DNA from: CAMDPA01 sp965223035
Lineage (GTDB): Bacteria > Pseudomonadota > Alphaproteobacteria > Rhizobiales > Hyphomicrobiaceae
Direction: 5' to 3'
Assembly (NCBI GenBank): GCA_965223035.1
Contig: OZ244980.1
Location: forward strand, 1,860,001-1,924,000
Length of the DNA stretch: 64,000 nucleotides
In this document: piece by piece, positions 33,446 to 42,387 of the stretch
How the letters are laid out: the number at the start of each line of letters is the position of its first letter
Numbering within the stretch: position 1 is the stretch's first letter
Position numbers and translations under genes: made by a program
Notes under the pieces: model-generated
Databases searched by the model: none
What the model was told of the DNA's origin: nothing
The model's input: only the letters and a program-made list of their open reading frames with translations

Positions 33446-34288
33446 ATGTCCAATCGAGTTCTCGCCTACATTATTAAGGATCAGCAGCCGGTGCTGCAGT
33501 CCGCCGATCAGACGGTGCGCGACGCGTGCCAGTCGATGTGGCAACGTCGGGTCGGCTCGGTTTTGGTGGTTGACGGTCACCAGCACCTCGTCGGTATTTT
33601 TACCGGCCGCGATGCTGTGCGCTTCCTGTCGAGCGGCGCGGATGCTGCCGCCGCCCCATTGGCCGATACGATGACGCCGAACCCGGTGTCGATTGCGCCT
33701 GACGGTCGGGCCATCGATGCCCTGCGGCTGATGAGCGAGGGTGGATTTCGTCACATTCCCGTCATCGAGGATCGACGCATTTGGGGTGTGGTCTCTCGGG
33801 GAGATTTCAAGGGAATGGAGTTTGAAGACTTCCATTTTCGCAACAGTGGCCGACTGCAAAGCTCAACCAACAATCGCGAGCTGAGACAAGTTATCGAGGG
33901 ACAACACCCAATTTTGTACCGGGAAGACGACACAGTTCAGCAGGCTTGCGACGCCATGTGGACGCGCAAGGTCGGATCGGTGTTGGTCGCGGACACTCGG
34001 CAAAAATTGGCGGGGATCCTCACCGGTCGTGACGTGGTTCGGCTATTGGTCAACACCGAGCATGCTGCCACCCAGCATTTGGCAACGGCGATGACGTCAA
34101 ACCCGCAGACCATCAGGCCGGATGGCCGCGCCATCGATGCCTTACATGTTATGAGTGATCATGGCTTCCGCCATCTTCCGGTTGTTGAAGACGGGAAGAT
34201 CTTGGGCGTGGTCTCGCGCGGTGACTTCACCGGCATCGAGGTCGATCGGCTGGACGAGGAAGAGCACCTATGGGAATGCATCCGCTAG
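33446..34288 (+). CDS. Protein with four CBS domains (two Bateman modules)
   Basis: 280 aa. Two similar halves: residues ~10-125 and ~155-270, each with a pair of CBS motifs (VGSVLVVDGHQHLVGIFTGRDAVRFL / GFRHIPVIEDRRIWGVVSRGDF and VGSVLVADTRQKLAGILTGRDVVRLL / GFRHLPVVEDGKILGVVSRGDF). The halves clearly arose by duplication. CBS pairs bind adenosine ligands and sense energy state; there is no attached enzyme domain. The stop codon TAG lies in the CTAG border of a family A repeat, so the original C-terminus may have been trimmed. Confidence 0.88.
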   Translation: MSNRVLAYIIKDQQPVLQSADQTVRDACQSMWQRRVGSVLVVDGHQHLVGIFTGRDAVRFLSSGADAAAAPLADTMTPNPVSIAPDGRAIDALRLMSEGGFRHIPVIEDRRIWGVVSRGDFKGMEFEDFHFRNSGRLQSSTNNRELRQVIEGQHPILYREDDTVQQACDAMWTRKVGSVLVADTRQKLAGILTGRDVVRLLVNTEHAATQHLATAMTSNPQTIRPDGRAIDALHVMSDHGFRHLPVVEDGKILGVVSRGDFTGIEVDRLDEEEHLWECIR

Positions 34289-34345
34289 AGCAACCTGCCT
34301 TTAATCGGAATCGGAACGATCCCGATTAAAGGCGCGATGATCTAG
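34285..34345 (-). repeat. Family A repeat, hybrid short form, supplying a stop codon
   Basis: CTAGAGCAACCTGCC ... GGCGCGATGATCTAG with arms CTTTAATCGG and CCGATTAAAGG. The TAG of the first CTAG (34286-34288) is the stop of the CBS gene. Confidence 0.9.
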
Positions 34346-34539
34346 TGCGCTATTCCATCCGACCCCATCGCGTTGCTTGAAGCGCGCATTTGATAGACCA
34401 TCAATGACGACGGCGCGCCGACTTGGGCCGTGAGCGCGAATTGCGAGTGTTCAAGGTTGACCGCCGCGTCGTTGGCATGTGCAAGTGAGATCGCCCGACA
34501 CTGCGATCGCAGCACGATGATGCCCGCGCCGCGATCATG

Positions 34540-34658
34540 TCCGCTTCCAGCAGAATCGCATTGTCGGCCTGCTCCCACTCCTGGCCACCCAATGGCACGA
34601 TGTTATGGGAGGTCGGGCATCGAAGCGGGATGGCTCTAGCAAGATCTGAAACGTGCTA
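34540..34658 (+). repeat. Family B repeat, supplying a stop codon
   Basis: TCCGCTTCCAGCAGAAT at the 5' end, hairpin TGGCCACCCAATGGCAC...TTATGGGAGG, then AGCGGGATGGCTC and CTGAAACGTGCTA. The final CTA (34656-34658) is the TAG stop of the convergent barrel-like gene. Confidence 0.75.
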
Positions 34659-35558
34659 ATTGAGTGGGACAGTCAGCTTGACGCGGCCATTGACTTTCTG
34701 CGCATCGACTTCGCCTAAGCCTTCAAAATCGGTGGTTGCCTCGAACTTGTAGCCCCGCGACTGCGAAACATTCAGCCCGATTCCGAACTTATCGATCTGC
34801 TCAAGACCGGTCTTTCTTCCGGGCGCGTTGGGGTCAAGCCCGATCCGACTTGAAAAATTGACGAAGGGCTCGAGCACGCTGCCGTCTTTCAGCTTGAACG
34901 GTCGGCGGATCTCCGGCGCGACCTCGAGCCGCATGGAACTGGTCGTGGCGGCGGCACTGCCAACCGGCGTGCCCTGCTCGCCGCCCGTGCTGCGACGCGT
35001 GACCGATTCTTCGACAATGCTCGCATGCGGCACTAGCCGCCAACCCTGAAGCGACATGTTCGCCTGCAGTCCAGCGCGGTTGATCGATTGTAGTTCGTTC
35101 TCGCCTTCGCGGCGCTCGTTGGCGAGACTGAGCTTCAGGTCGCGACTGACCGCGACCGCGGCTCCCACTTCGCTCAGCCGACTGTGCGGACCGGCATCGC
35201 CGGCTAGCCCCTCAAGCTCGGTCTTGCTCCACAGGTCGAAAGGGAGGCTCCGGGCGGTCGATGGTCGCGGCATCTGGAACCCGTCCGGTGCGAGGTCTTT
35301 GGCTTGATCAATCTTTTGTTCCTGCAGGCGCTGCTGATACGCATTCCAGTTGCGAAGGCTCAGTTCGACAAGCGCATCATCGCCGTCCGGCGCAACCATC
35401 AAGGGACCAATTCCGGCCGCGGCGCCAGGGCGATCATCGGCGTGTGCTGGAGCTGCGATCGCGGTAAGCAGGATCAGCCACAGACCCAGCCGCGCATGCG
35501 AACGCGGCGATCCATTCGTTCGGCAGCCGCTCTGCCACCCAGCAATCCATTGACCCAT
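34656..35558 (-). CDS. Secreted protein, probable outer-membrane barrel, unknown function
   Basis: 300 aa. Signal peptide: RSHARLGLWLILLTAIAAPAHAD, preceded by about 20 residues. Residues ~100-300 alternate polar and hydrophobic residues with strand-like repeats (VGAAVAVSRDLKLSLANERR, LQANMSLQGWRLVPHASIVEES, FVNFSSRIGLDPNAPG, KFGIGLNVSQSRGYKFEATTDFEG, GRVKLTVPLN), as in autotransporter-like barrels. There is no C-terminal aromatic residue; the stop is provided by a family B repeat, so the natural end may have been lost. Confidence 0.6.
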   Translation of the reverse strand: MGQWIAGWQSGCRTNGSPRSHARLGLWLILLTAIAAPAHADDRPGAAAGIGPLMVAPDGDDALVELSLRNWNAYQQRLQEQKIDQAKDLAPDGFQMPRPSTARSLPFDLWSKTELEGLAGDAGPHSRLSEVGAAVAVSRDLKLSLANERREGENELQSINRAGLQANMSLQGWRLVPHASIVEESVTRRSTGGEQGTPVGSAAATTSSMRLEVAPEIRRPFKLKDGSVLEPFVNFSSRIGLDPNAPGRKTGLEQIDKFGIGLNVSQSRGYKFEATTDFEGLGEVDAQKVNGRVKLTVPLN

Positions 35559-35585
35559 GCGTCCACAATCCTGTTCAAGATCCTA

Positions 35586-35706
35586 TCCGCCTCAGGCGGA
35601 AGCGCCTTGCCGGCCCGCTCCTCCAGCTCTTCCACCCAATGCCACGATATTGCGAGTGGACGGCTAGGGGAGCGGGATTGTTCCAGCCCACACCGAAGCG
35701 TTCTAG
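35586..35706 (+). repeat. Family B repeat
   Basis: 121 bp: TCCGCCTCAGGCGGAAGCG, GCCTTGCCGGCCCGC, hairpin CCACCCAATGCCACG...GCGAGTGG, AGGGGAGCGGGATTG, ACCGAAGCGTTCTAG. It is one of the best-preserved copies. The 400 bp after it hold no gene I can support. Confidence 0.8.
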
Positions 35707-36101
35707 GGCGCGCGGAGGTAAGCCAACGAGTTGGTCGGATTTGCGGCAGCCTTTGCGCGCTGCCGTTGGCCGGCATCCAGCCAGTCTTGATTTCCGGTTC
35801 AATAACCTCTGGCGAGCGAGGCACGCACCAGTTGGGTCAATCGCGGTCAGCAAGACCGCGGGGCGGCAGCTTCGTGTCGTTATCGGCGATCGGGCCTCGC
35901 GCCCATCACGCAGAGTTTGTGGCGCACCGCCGCAGACACAGCGCAGCGCTCAACGGGTCCAGCGACCGATCAGCACGGGACCATACCGCGCCAGGTCAGC
36001 CGATGGGTGGCGCCGATCCTCATCAACGCCACCAACGGCTAACATGCCGTTGGCAACTGCGGCCGGCCAGCGCGGCTCGATCCCGTCAAAGAGCCGCCTT
36101 G

Positions 36102-36256
36102 TCTAGATCATCGCGCCTTAAATCGGAACCGCAACGCCGATTCCAATTGCGCCGGTTCCGATTTAAGGCGCAAAGATGATCGCTCTTAAAGTGGAGAGCA
36201 ACTTTCTGTCTTTAATCGGGATCGTTCCGATTCCGATTAAAGGCTAGTTGCTCTAG
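36102..36256 (+). repeat. Family A repeat, full composite copy
   Basis: Same order as the copy at 4546: CTAGATCATC left hairpin, GATGATCGCTCTTAAAGTGG junction, GAGCAACTTTCTG right hairpin, GTTGCTCTAG end. It differs from that copy at only a few positions. Confidence 0.9.
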
Positions 36257-36384
36257 GGTGAAACGCTGGTTGATGTGTGCCGCCCGGAACTGATGGCGAG
36301 CCGGTCTAGGCGTAAGGTCTCAGCATGATCGTTGAAACGCCGCTCCGCCGACATTTAGGCGGACGTGCTGTGCAAGGGAATAAG

Positions 36385-36927
36385 ATGATGAAAACAATAG
36401 CACTGACGATGGCCGCCATCGCCGCAGTTGCCACAGTTGGATTTGCTGCGCCGGCATCCGCGGGACGGGGACACGGGTTCGATGAGGCGATTCTCAAGTG
36501 GTCTGAGGAAAGGGATCGCCACCATGCGGCTGGCCGCACGCGCGTGCGCTTCAAGAGCTGGTCGCATTCGCGGGCTACGAGACTGCGCGCTCAACGGGCG
36601 CGGGCGGCAACGATCAAGCGGGCCCGGCGCAACGCCGTTGCGGCTGCGGCTGCCCGCCAACGGGCCGCGCGCATGGCGAGGGCAGCGGCGATCACCAAGG
36701 CAAAAGCCAGTGGTCGGCTGCAGGCTGTGGAGGCTGAGCTGCGGCAGTTGCGCGCTGAAAATCGCCGTCTGATGCGCGAAAGGAACCAGGCGGCGCCAGC
36801 CGCCCCGCGCGAGGACCAGTCCATCAGCGACACGCAAGGCATCATCAATGCCGGTCGCAATGGCAGGTGCAAGCGGTTCGTGCCGGGTGCTGGCATCACG
36901 ATATCGGTCCCTTGCGCGGCCATGTAG
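36385..36927 (+). CDS. Small basic exported protein, Arg/Ala-rich
   Basis: 180 aa from ATG 36385 (ATG 36388 fits the AAGGGA site equally well). Signal peptide MMKTIALTMAAIAAVATVGFAAPASA. The mature part is highly basic and Ala/Arg-rich, with a probable helix (RLQAVEAELRQLRAENRRLMRERNQ-like heptads) around residues 110-135 and two Cys near the end (GRCKRF, PCAAM). No family recognised. A stem-loop follows at 36956. Confidence 0.6.
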   Translation: MMKTIALTMAAIAAVATVGFAAPASAGRGHGFDEAILKWSEERDRHHAAGRTRVRFKSWSHSRATRLRAQRARAATIKRARRNAVAAAAARQRAARMARAAAITKAKASGRLQAVEAELRQLRAENRRLMRERNQAAPAAPREDQSISDTQGIINAGRNGRCKRFVPGAGITISVPCAAM

Positions 36928-36955
36928 TCTCATCGATGTCTGGCCGTGACCGCGC

Positions 36956-36973
36956 GGGAGCCCGTAGGCTCCC
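36956..36973 (+). terminator. Terminator-like stem-loop
   Basis: GGGAGCC and GGCTCCC pair around CGTA, followed by GCTCTTGCGTTT. It lies 29 bp after the basic secreted protein gene. The T-run is imperfect. Confidence 0.45.
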
Positions 36974-37161
36974 GCTCTTGCGTTTATGTTGATCGGCGTG
37001 GCGTGGGGCCACCGCCAACGTCGGGCCGCCCAAGGGCGCGTCTTGCTACAGCACCAGCGCCAGGTCTCCGCCCTTCTCGTAAAGTTCCTTAAAACGTTGG
37101 AGACCATTACGGCTTTAGCCCACGATCCGGCACGGCTGTGACGCTCTGCGTGGGTGCACGC

Positions 37162-37299
37162 GAGTGCAACCTGCTGTGCGTTGGAACCGGAACGATCCCG
37201 ATGAACAGCAGAAAGTTGCTCACCACTTAAAGAGCGATCATCATCGTGCTTTCAAGGCGAAGCGGCTTTTCGATTCCCATTTGAGGCATGATGATCTAG
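37162..37299 (-). repeat. Degenerate family A composite repeat
   Basis: GAGTGCAACCTGC, GAACCGGAACGATCCCGAT, CAGCAGAAAGTTGCTCACCACTTAAAGAGCGATCATC and a final GATGATCTAG follow the composite order with many changes. It is an old full-length copy. The rest of the 36974-37606 gap shows no gene. Confidence 0.7.
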
Positions 37300-37606
37300 G
37301 CCGCTGGAAAGCGGGAGGTCGACGCAGAGAAGAAGTGTCGGGGCCCCAGCGGGTGAGCGCGAGGGCCATGGCCGCCATTTGGTGCGGAGTGGCGGGGCTG
37401 GCGCTTCAATGGTCGAAGTGCAGCCGGACGCCGGGACGTTCCTTGCACCGCGCTTTGCACCGCAGTACAGTTTCAACGATTGCTTATCCTTAATAGTGCA
37501 GGCGAAAAGTTCCGACAGCGGCCAAAATGATGGCCAGGATCTGATGCACGCAGACAAAACTGGTCGGCACTCGCCATGAACGGGCCGCCAGCGACGTAAC
37601 GCGCCG

Positions 37607-38095
37607 TCAACTCAGCCCGCCGGCGGCCTCGCTGCCCTCGTAGAATCTCGCGCGCTTGATATCCAGCAGCGGCGTGCCGTGGAGACAGTCGAGGCCGACC
37701 ACGTCGAGTTCGTGTTCGCGCGCGGCGAGGATTTCGACTACCGCAACCGCGATGGGGTTGGGCCGCGGCGGCGTGCGTAAGGAGAAGACGCCGACCGGAT
37801 TGTCGCGCACGCCAGCGCGTGCGGGCAGCTGCACCATGTCGCGCCGGGCGAGGTGAAGCCAATAAAGCACCAGCGCCCGGCCGCCAGCCTCCAGCCCGAT
37901 GAGACCGGGTGCGTATTCTGGCGCGAGCCGGATCGTGCAGGTGAGGTACTCGCGCTTGTTGTGCCGGGAGGGGCAGTCCTCCATCCGCTTGTAGGGCGTG
38001 TGGATGGTGCCGATGACGCGGCATTCGACCAGGTCGCCGGGTTGCGGCGCTTCGCTTTCGGCCTGGTAGATCGTAGAGGCGGGCGGGTCCGACAT
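37607..38095 (-). CDS. trmO: TrmO/TsaA-like tRNA N6-methyltransferase
   Basis: 162 aa, ATG 38095 with TGGAG upstream. TrmO methylates N6 of t6A37 in some tRNA-Thr using SAM. Motifs: VIGTIHTPYKRMEDCPSRHN at the N-terminus, IRLAPEYAPGLIGLEAGGRALVLYWLHLARRDMVQ, SLRTPPRPNPIAVAVVEI (the RPNP-I motif) and LDCLHGTPLLDIKRA. Length fits the beta-barrel core without the C-terminal extension. It is encoded alone. Confidence 0.85.
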   Translation of the reverse strand: MSDPPASTIYQAESEAPQPGDLVECRVIGTIHTPYKRMEDCPSRHNKREYLTCTIRLAPEYAPGLIGLEAGGRALVLYWLHLARRDMVQLPARAGVRDNPVGVFSLRTPPRPNPIAVAVVEILAAREHELDVVGLDCLHGTPLLDIKRARFYEGSEAAGGLS

Positions 38096-39318
38096 CGTTG
38101 CTCCAGTTTTTTGTTACCATAAGTGCACGCATCAGCGTGCGCCATCGCACTGATAGCAAGCCGTGAAGCGCGCGTGAACACATTCCTGGCGACGCTTTGA
38201 TCCCGGCCGCTCAACGGTCCGCTACTCCCGATGCGCCGTCATCTGGGCTTCGCAGTCGGGATCCATGTGTGCTTCGGACTGCACCTTGCTGTGCTGGAGA
38301 CGGCGTCGCAGTCAATGGCCATGATCCCGCGCAGCGCTGAGATTCGGAGGGATACCCTGGCGGCTGCCATGAATGACACCATCTGCACCTTCGCTACGCT
38401 ACGGATCCGGTTTTGTCGGGCATGAAAAATCTACATTGACGTGACCTGTCATAAGGATGGCGCGAGGCCCGAAGAGATTGATTGGTCTTATTCACGAGGC
38501 TGACGAGTAAACGCCAGGACCCTCGTTGGAAACAGGCAAGCCGGACCGGTCAGCGCATGGCAGCAACGAGCAGGCAAGGGACCATGGCACATGGGCTCGG
38601 TGGAACCCGATGCGTGTCGGGCGGCAATCGAACCGGGTCCGCGATCACGGTCGATCCATGATCGTGATCTCGACTCGATGACTGCGTCACTGTCAATTGG
38701 CAGACAAGATATGCTTGCGGCGGCCCGGCACGACTTACCATTCGCTGTGATCTCAGTGCGTGGTCCGTTTGCCCTTCGGTCCGTCCTGTAATCCGCCAAG
38801 GGATACGTCGTGGGAGGCCTTGTTATCTGCCGTCCGGAGCTCGGTGATGGCGCAATAGGCCAATCCGAGGTGCCCCCGCGCGATGGCAAGAAGCGCGTCG
38901 GCAGTTGGTCAAATGGCCTCGGCTTGCTCAATCAGCTGATCAGCTTCAACGATGGCGTCTTCAGCCCAATCGCAGATATCGATCATTCTTCCCCCCGGAT
39001 TGATTGACAGCTCGGATCTTCCAGATCCGCGATCTGCCTTAGCCCAAGCCAGTAACGCGTCCCGACAAGGTGACAGCCCACGGCGGAGAAGGCGCGATGC
39101 CCCAGGCGGAGGTCATGCAACTTAGTTGCACGGGCCGACAACGTCCGGAAGGTTCACAGCCAGCCCATGGTTCGATGGGCGACACGACATTCGGCGCTCC
39201 GCTGCGTGCCAGGCCAAAAGGACATTGATGCCTGCGCCGGCCGCGATCGATTGCGGTAGCCAAACCGGCCTCAAGCCATTGAGCCGCGCGCTTGACTGCA
39301 GGCCGCTGAGCCTCATCA
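38096..39318. other. Long gene-poor region
   Basis: 1.2 kb with no confident gene. At 38986 on the minus strand an ATG after GGGGGGAAGA starts MIDICDWAEDAIVEADQLIEQ..., which stops at TGA after 25 codons, yet the same frame continues with a plausible helix (LLAIARGHLGLAYCAITEL). This may be a short gene broken by a nonsense change. No repeats of family A or B are seen. Confidence 0.4.
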
Positions 39319-40461
39319 TCAGCCACTCACGCGCGACGCTGCAATTTGGGCGCCCTGACTGAGAACGGATAGCTTTTTCCAAGTCACGGCGGGATCGATC
39401 TTTCCGTAACCGGCAAATGTGCCAAAGCCGCAATCGGTATTTGCTACCACGCGTTCCAAGCCGACCATCGAAATGTATTTTTCCAGGCGTTGAGCCACCA
39501 ACTCCGGATGCTCGACGTAGTTTGTGCAGGTATCGATCAAGCCGGGCGCGAGGATCTTGTTATCGGGAATGTTGGCCTGCTTCCACACGATCCATTCATG
39601 TTCGTGGCGCGGATTGGAAGCTTCAAACAGGATCGTCGCTGGCCTTGCGCGCAGAACGGCAGGTAGAATTTTTTCCAGCGCAATGTCGTGATCGTGGGGA
39701 CCCTCGTAGTTTCCCCAGCAGATATGCATACGCATCCTGGCCGGATCGATGTTGGCCGTCGCCGCATTCAATGCGTCGACGTTCGCTTCGACGACATTCA
39801 AAAACGCACGTTCTTGCAAATCCTGATACCCGGTGTGGCGCGACATGGCGAGGTCGGGGCAGTCCAACTGCAGATCGATTCCTGCATTGGCAATCGCCTC
39901 GTACTCAGGCCGCATTGCATCGACCAGGTCGGCGAGATAGGCGTCGTGCGAAGCGTAGAATTGATTGGGCTGAAACGCTGTAATAAGGCCGGGTGAGGCG
40001 GCGTTCATGAAGCCGCGCGCCCCGGCGCTGTGCCGGTCCAAGGCAGACTTGAATCGGCGAATATCGACTTCAAACGGCTGCGTCGTGAGGAGCCGAACCT
40101 TTCCGACGCAGGCGGCGCGGACGAACTCTTGTCGGCCCATCACGGCAGACAGCCTTTTGGCCAATTCGGGATGCGGCGCCAGATCGCGGGCCGGTTTACG
40201 CTCGACATGGCCGCCGAAGCCTTCCAGCCGTTCTGTAATGTACGTGGAGTACCCGACCTTGCCCTGCTCGCCATCGCTGACGATCGTGACACCGGCTGCG
40301 ATTTGGTTGTCAACGCAGTCGTCAATCGCAGTCTGAACAACGCGTTCAAATTGATTGACGTCATAGATCTCGCCGCGATCTTTCGCCAGCAAAAGCCGGG
40401 TTAATTGTTCGCCCCGCGGTAGGCTTCCGACATGGGTGACTTCAATCTTGTGCCGCGGCAT
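39319..40461 (-). CDS. MetE-like cobalamin-independent methyltransferase-fold protein (1)
   Basis: 380 aa, about the size of the catalytic C-terminal domain of MetE. The zinc ligands of that family appear intact: His and Cys in MHICWGNYEGPH, Glu in LFEASNPRHEHEW, Cys in VANTDCGFGT. It opens with EVTHVGSLPRGEQL, the usual start of the core domain, and has QLDCPDLAMSRH. Single-domain MetE relatives include archaeal methyl-corrinoid-type enzymes, methylthiol transferases and epoxyalkane:CoM transferase, so methionine synthesis is not assured. It forms a probable unit with the SnoaL gene (53 bp apart) and the second MetE-like gene. Confidence 0.82.
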   Translation of the reverse strand: MPRHKIEVTHVGSLPRGEQLTRLLLAKDRGEIYDVNQFERVVQTAIDDCVDNQIAAGVTIVSDGEQGKVGYSTYITERLEGFGGHVERKPARDLAPHPELAKRLSAVMGRQEFVRAACVGKVRLLTTQPFEVDIRRFKSALDRHSAGARGFMNAASPGLITAFQPNQFYASHDAYLADLVDAMRPEYEAIANAGIDLQLDCPDLAMSRHTGYQDLQERAFLNVVEANVDALNAATANIDPARMRMHICWGNYEGPHDHDIALEKILPAVLRARPATILFEASNPRHEHEWIVWKQANIPDNKILAPGLIDTCTNYVEHPELVAQRLEKYISMVGLERVVANTDCGFGTFAGYGKIDPAVTWKKLSVLSQGAQIAASRVSG

Positions 40462-40514
40462 CAGCGTGACCTTTGTCCGGTACTGTTTCTTAACTCAACG
40501 TCCCGCTGATCGCT

Positions 40515-40949
40515 TCAATCGCCGAACGCGAGATCGATTTTGCCTTTACGTGAAGCGATTAGCCATTGGCCGTCAATTTTTCGGAATTCGTCGATGAATT
40601 CACCGATCAACATCTTGCCATCGGCCGCTGCCGGACGGCTGTCGCTTGCGGCACCGGACAGCAACAAAACCCGGCTCTGTGATCGCATGCTGAGGCCTGT
40701 GAAATTTTCAAACCAGCAATTTGCAAGCATGTGACAGGTGATTTTCGCAGGACGGCTGGCGAAGGCTTCAAGAATATTGGCGCGGCCGACAACGGCGTTG
40801 TGGGGATCGCTGGGCCGATAGAACATCGCATCCTCGGCAAAGCACTGCGCCAGCTCCTCCCAGCGGGCCTGGTCCAGCAGATGTATCATTCTGTTCAACA
40901 GTTGCTGGCAGTCCCATTCGGCTGCGCGCTGTTCACTGTCAATCACCAT
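40515..40949 (-). CDS. SnoaL/NTF2-like protein
   Basis: 144 aa alpha+beta barrel of the NTF2-like superfamily: LLNRMIHLLDQARWEELAQCFAEDAMFYRPSDP, VVGRANILEAFASRP, ITCHMLANCWFE, GEFIDEFRKIDGQWLIASRKGKID. This resembles SnoaL_4 proteins and the small subunits of ring-hydroxylating dioxygenases. It may be a dehydratase, isomerase or binding subunit. It lies between the two MetE-like genes, so a role in the same pathway is likely. Confidence 0.75.
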   Translation of the reverse strand: MVIDSEQRAAEWDCQQLLNRMIHLLDQARWEELAQCFAEDAMFYRPSDPHNAVVGRANILEAFASRPAKITCHMLANCWFENFTGLSMRSQSRVLLLSGAASDSRPAAADGKMLIGEFIDEFRKIDGQWLIASRKGKIDLAFGD

Positions 40950-41009
40950 TCTGATCCCTACTGATTTTGCGTACGTGAGCCAAAATGCGAATGATGGAAG
41001 CGGCTGACC

Positions 41010-42164
41010 TCAGTCTGCGACGGTGCCCCAAATCGCCTCCGCCGTGCTGACCACCAGTTCAAGCTTGCGCTTTTGGTCATCCATGGTGATCTTGTTGCCC
41101 TCTTCGGTTGAAGAAAAGCCGCATTGGGGGGCGATGCCAAGCTGTCCGATGTCGGCATAGGTGGCGGCCTCATCGAACTTCGCTTTGAGGTCGTCTGGGC
41201 TTTCAAGTTCGGGAGTCTTGGTGGTGATAAAGCCGGGCAGGACGCGCTTAGCGCCTTTCGGCAATAGACGCAGCGGCTCAAGGCCACCGGCGCGTTCACT
41301 ATCGTATTCCAGGAAGTAGATGTCGACGTCAGTTTGGTTGAAGATGGCGTCGGCTGCCGGATCATAGGCGCCTTGCGCGACCCAGGTGGACTGAAAGTTG
41401 CCACGGCACAGATGCATGCCGATGGTCATGTCGGCCGGGCGATCCTTGATCGCCTCATTCATCATCCAGGCGTACTTGCGGATCAACGCGTCGGGGTCTT
41501 CTCCGAGCGCCTTTCTGGCCTCGCGCACCTTGGGGTCGCACAGGTAGGCGAAGAAGATATCGTCCATTTGCAGATAACGACAGCCGGCGGCATAGAACGC
41601 CTCGACGGCCTGTTTGTAGGTTTTGGCGATGTCGGCGAACAACAGCTCTGGATCGTTTTGGTACTGAACGGGACGAATGTCCGGCTTGGCCAAGCGGAAG
41701 TGGCAGCAGCTCGGGCCGGGAATCGAGATCTTTGCCGTCTTTTTGGCAACTGATGCCAGAAATGTGAAATGCGCGATCATCGGGTGATCCGCAGGGAAGG
41801 ACAGCGGACCTGTGATGACCGGGACCACGGCGAGGGAAAAGGAATCGACGCTCTCCTGCGCTTTGCGTTCTTCCAGATCGAGACCGGTCAGCCCGACCAT
41901 GAAGTCGTAGTGCCAATAAGCGCGTCGAAATTCGCCATCGGTCACCACCGGGAGTCCCAGGTCCTCCTGATAGGCGACGATCTTGCGGATCTCCGCGTCC
42001 TCAGCTTGCTGGAGACGGGCCGGCGGCCTGCCCTGGCCGAAGCGGGCCAAAGCGCCCTGGGCCCACAGGTCTTCCCGCGCCGTTTTGATGGCCTGCGGCC
42101 TCAGAAGGCTGCCAACATGGTCCGCACGAGGTCGAATTTTGCCATCAGGGGCATTGGTCGTCAT
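41010..42164 (-). CDS. MetE-like cobalamin-independent methyltransferase-fold protein (2)
   Basis: 384 aa from ATG 42164. The core-domain opening is PRADHVGSLLRPQAIK. Zinc ligands visible: His and Cys in IGMHLCRGNFQS, Glu in YFLEYD, Cys in APQCGFSS. Also DGEFRRAYWHYDFM and YLQMDDIFFAYLCD, the loop that faces the substrate thiol. It is distinct from the neighbouring paralogue, with only the motif frame shared, so the two probably act on different substrates or as partners. The gene is divergent from a TRAP transporter, with 223 bp between starts. Confidence 0.84.
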   Translation of the reverse strand: MTTNAPDGKIRPRADHVGSLLRPQAIKTAREDLWAQGALARFGQGRPPARLQQAEDAEIRKIVAYQEDLGLPVVTDGEFRRAYWHYDFMVGLTGLDLEERKAQESVDSFSLAVVPVITGPLSFPADHPMIAHFTFLASVAKKTAKISIPGPSCCHFRLAKPDIRPVQYQNDPELLFADIAKTYKQAVEAFYAAGCRYLQMDDIFFAYLCDPKVREARKALGEDPDALIRKYAWMMNEAIKDRPADMTIGMHLCRGNFQSTWVAQGAYDPAADAIFNQTDVDIYFLEYDSERAGGLEPLRLLPKGAKRVLPGFITTKTPELESPDDLKAKFDEAATYADIGQLGIAPQCGFSSTEEGNKITMDDQKRKLELVVSTAEAIWGTVAD

Positions 42165-42387
42165 GGTTGCATCTTTCTTATTGGCGATGTTCGGCACGGT
42201 GTGTCGTCCCGGAATGTAACTTGTACGATAGGGCCAGGCCCGCGTTCCAGCAATTCCACCCACCAATGCATGCAGAAGGATTGCACAACCGATCCGTCTG
42301 GGGCAACTTAGCCGGCAAGGAGGCCCGCGAGGAGGCTGCGCAGCTTCTGGAGCGGACGACTCGACGATCGATCAGTGGAGGAAACAC

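Noticed and set aside
35304..36179. Long plus-strand open frame (about 290 codons)
   Set aside because: It runs antisense to the barrel-like gene's 5' half and then through family B and intergenic DNA; no ribosome site or family motif, Arg/Ser-rich composition typical of a shadow frame.
38488..38931. Minus-strand open frame of 147 codons
   Set aside because: No ribosome site, low-complexity Arg/Ser/Pro composition, and another frame in the same DNA looks more gene-like.
41010..42164. Full-length methionine synthase MetE
   Set aside because: Only about 384 aa, lacking the N-terminal half of MetE; it is a single catalytic-domain relative.
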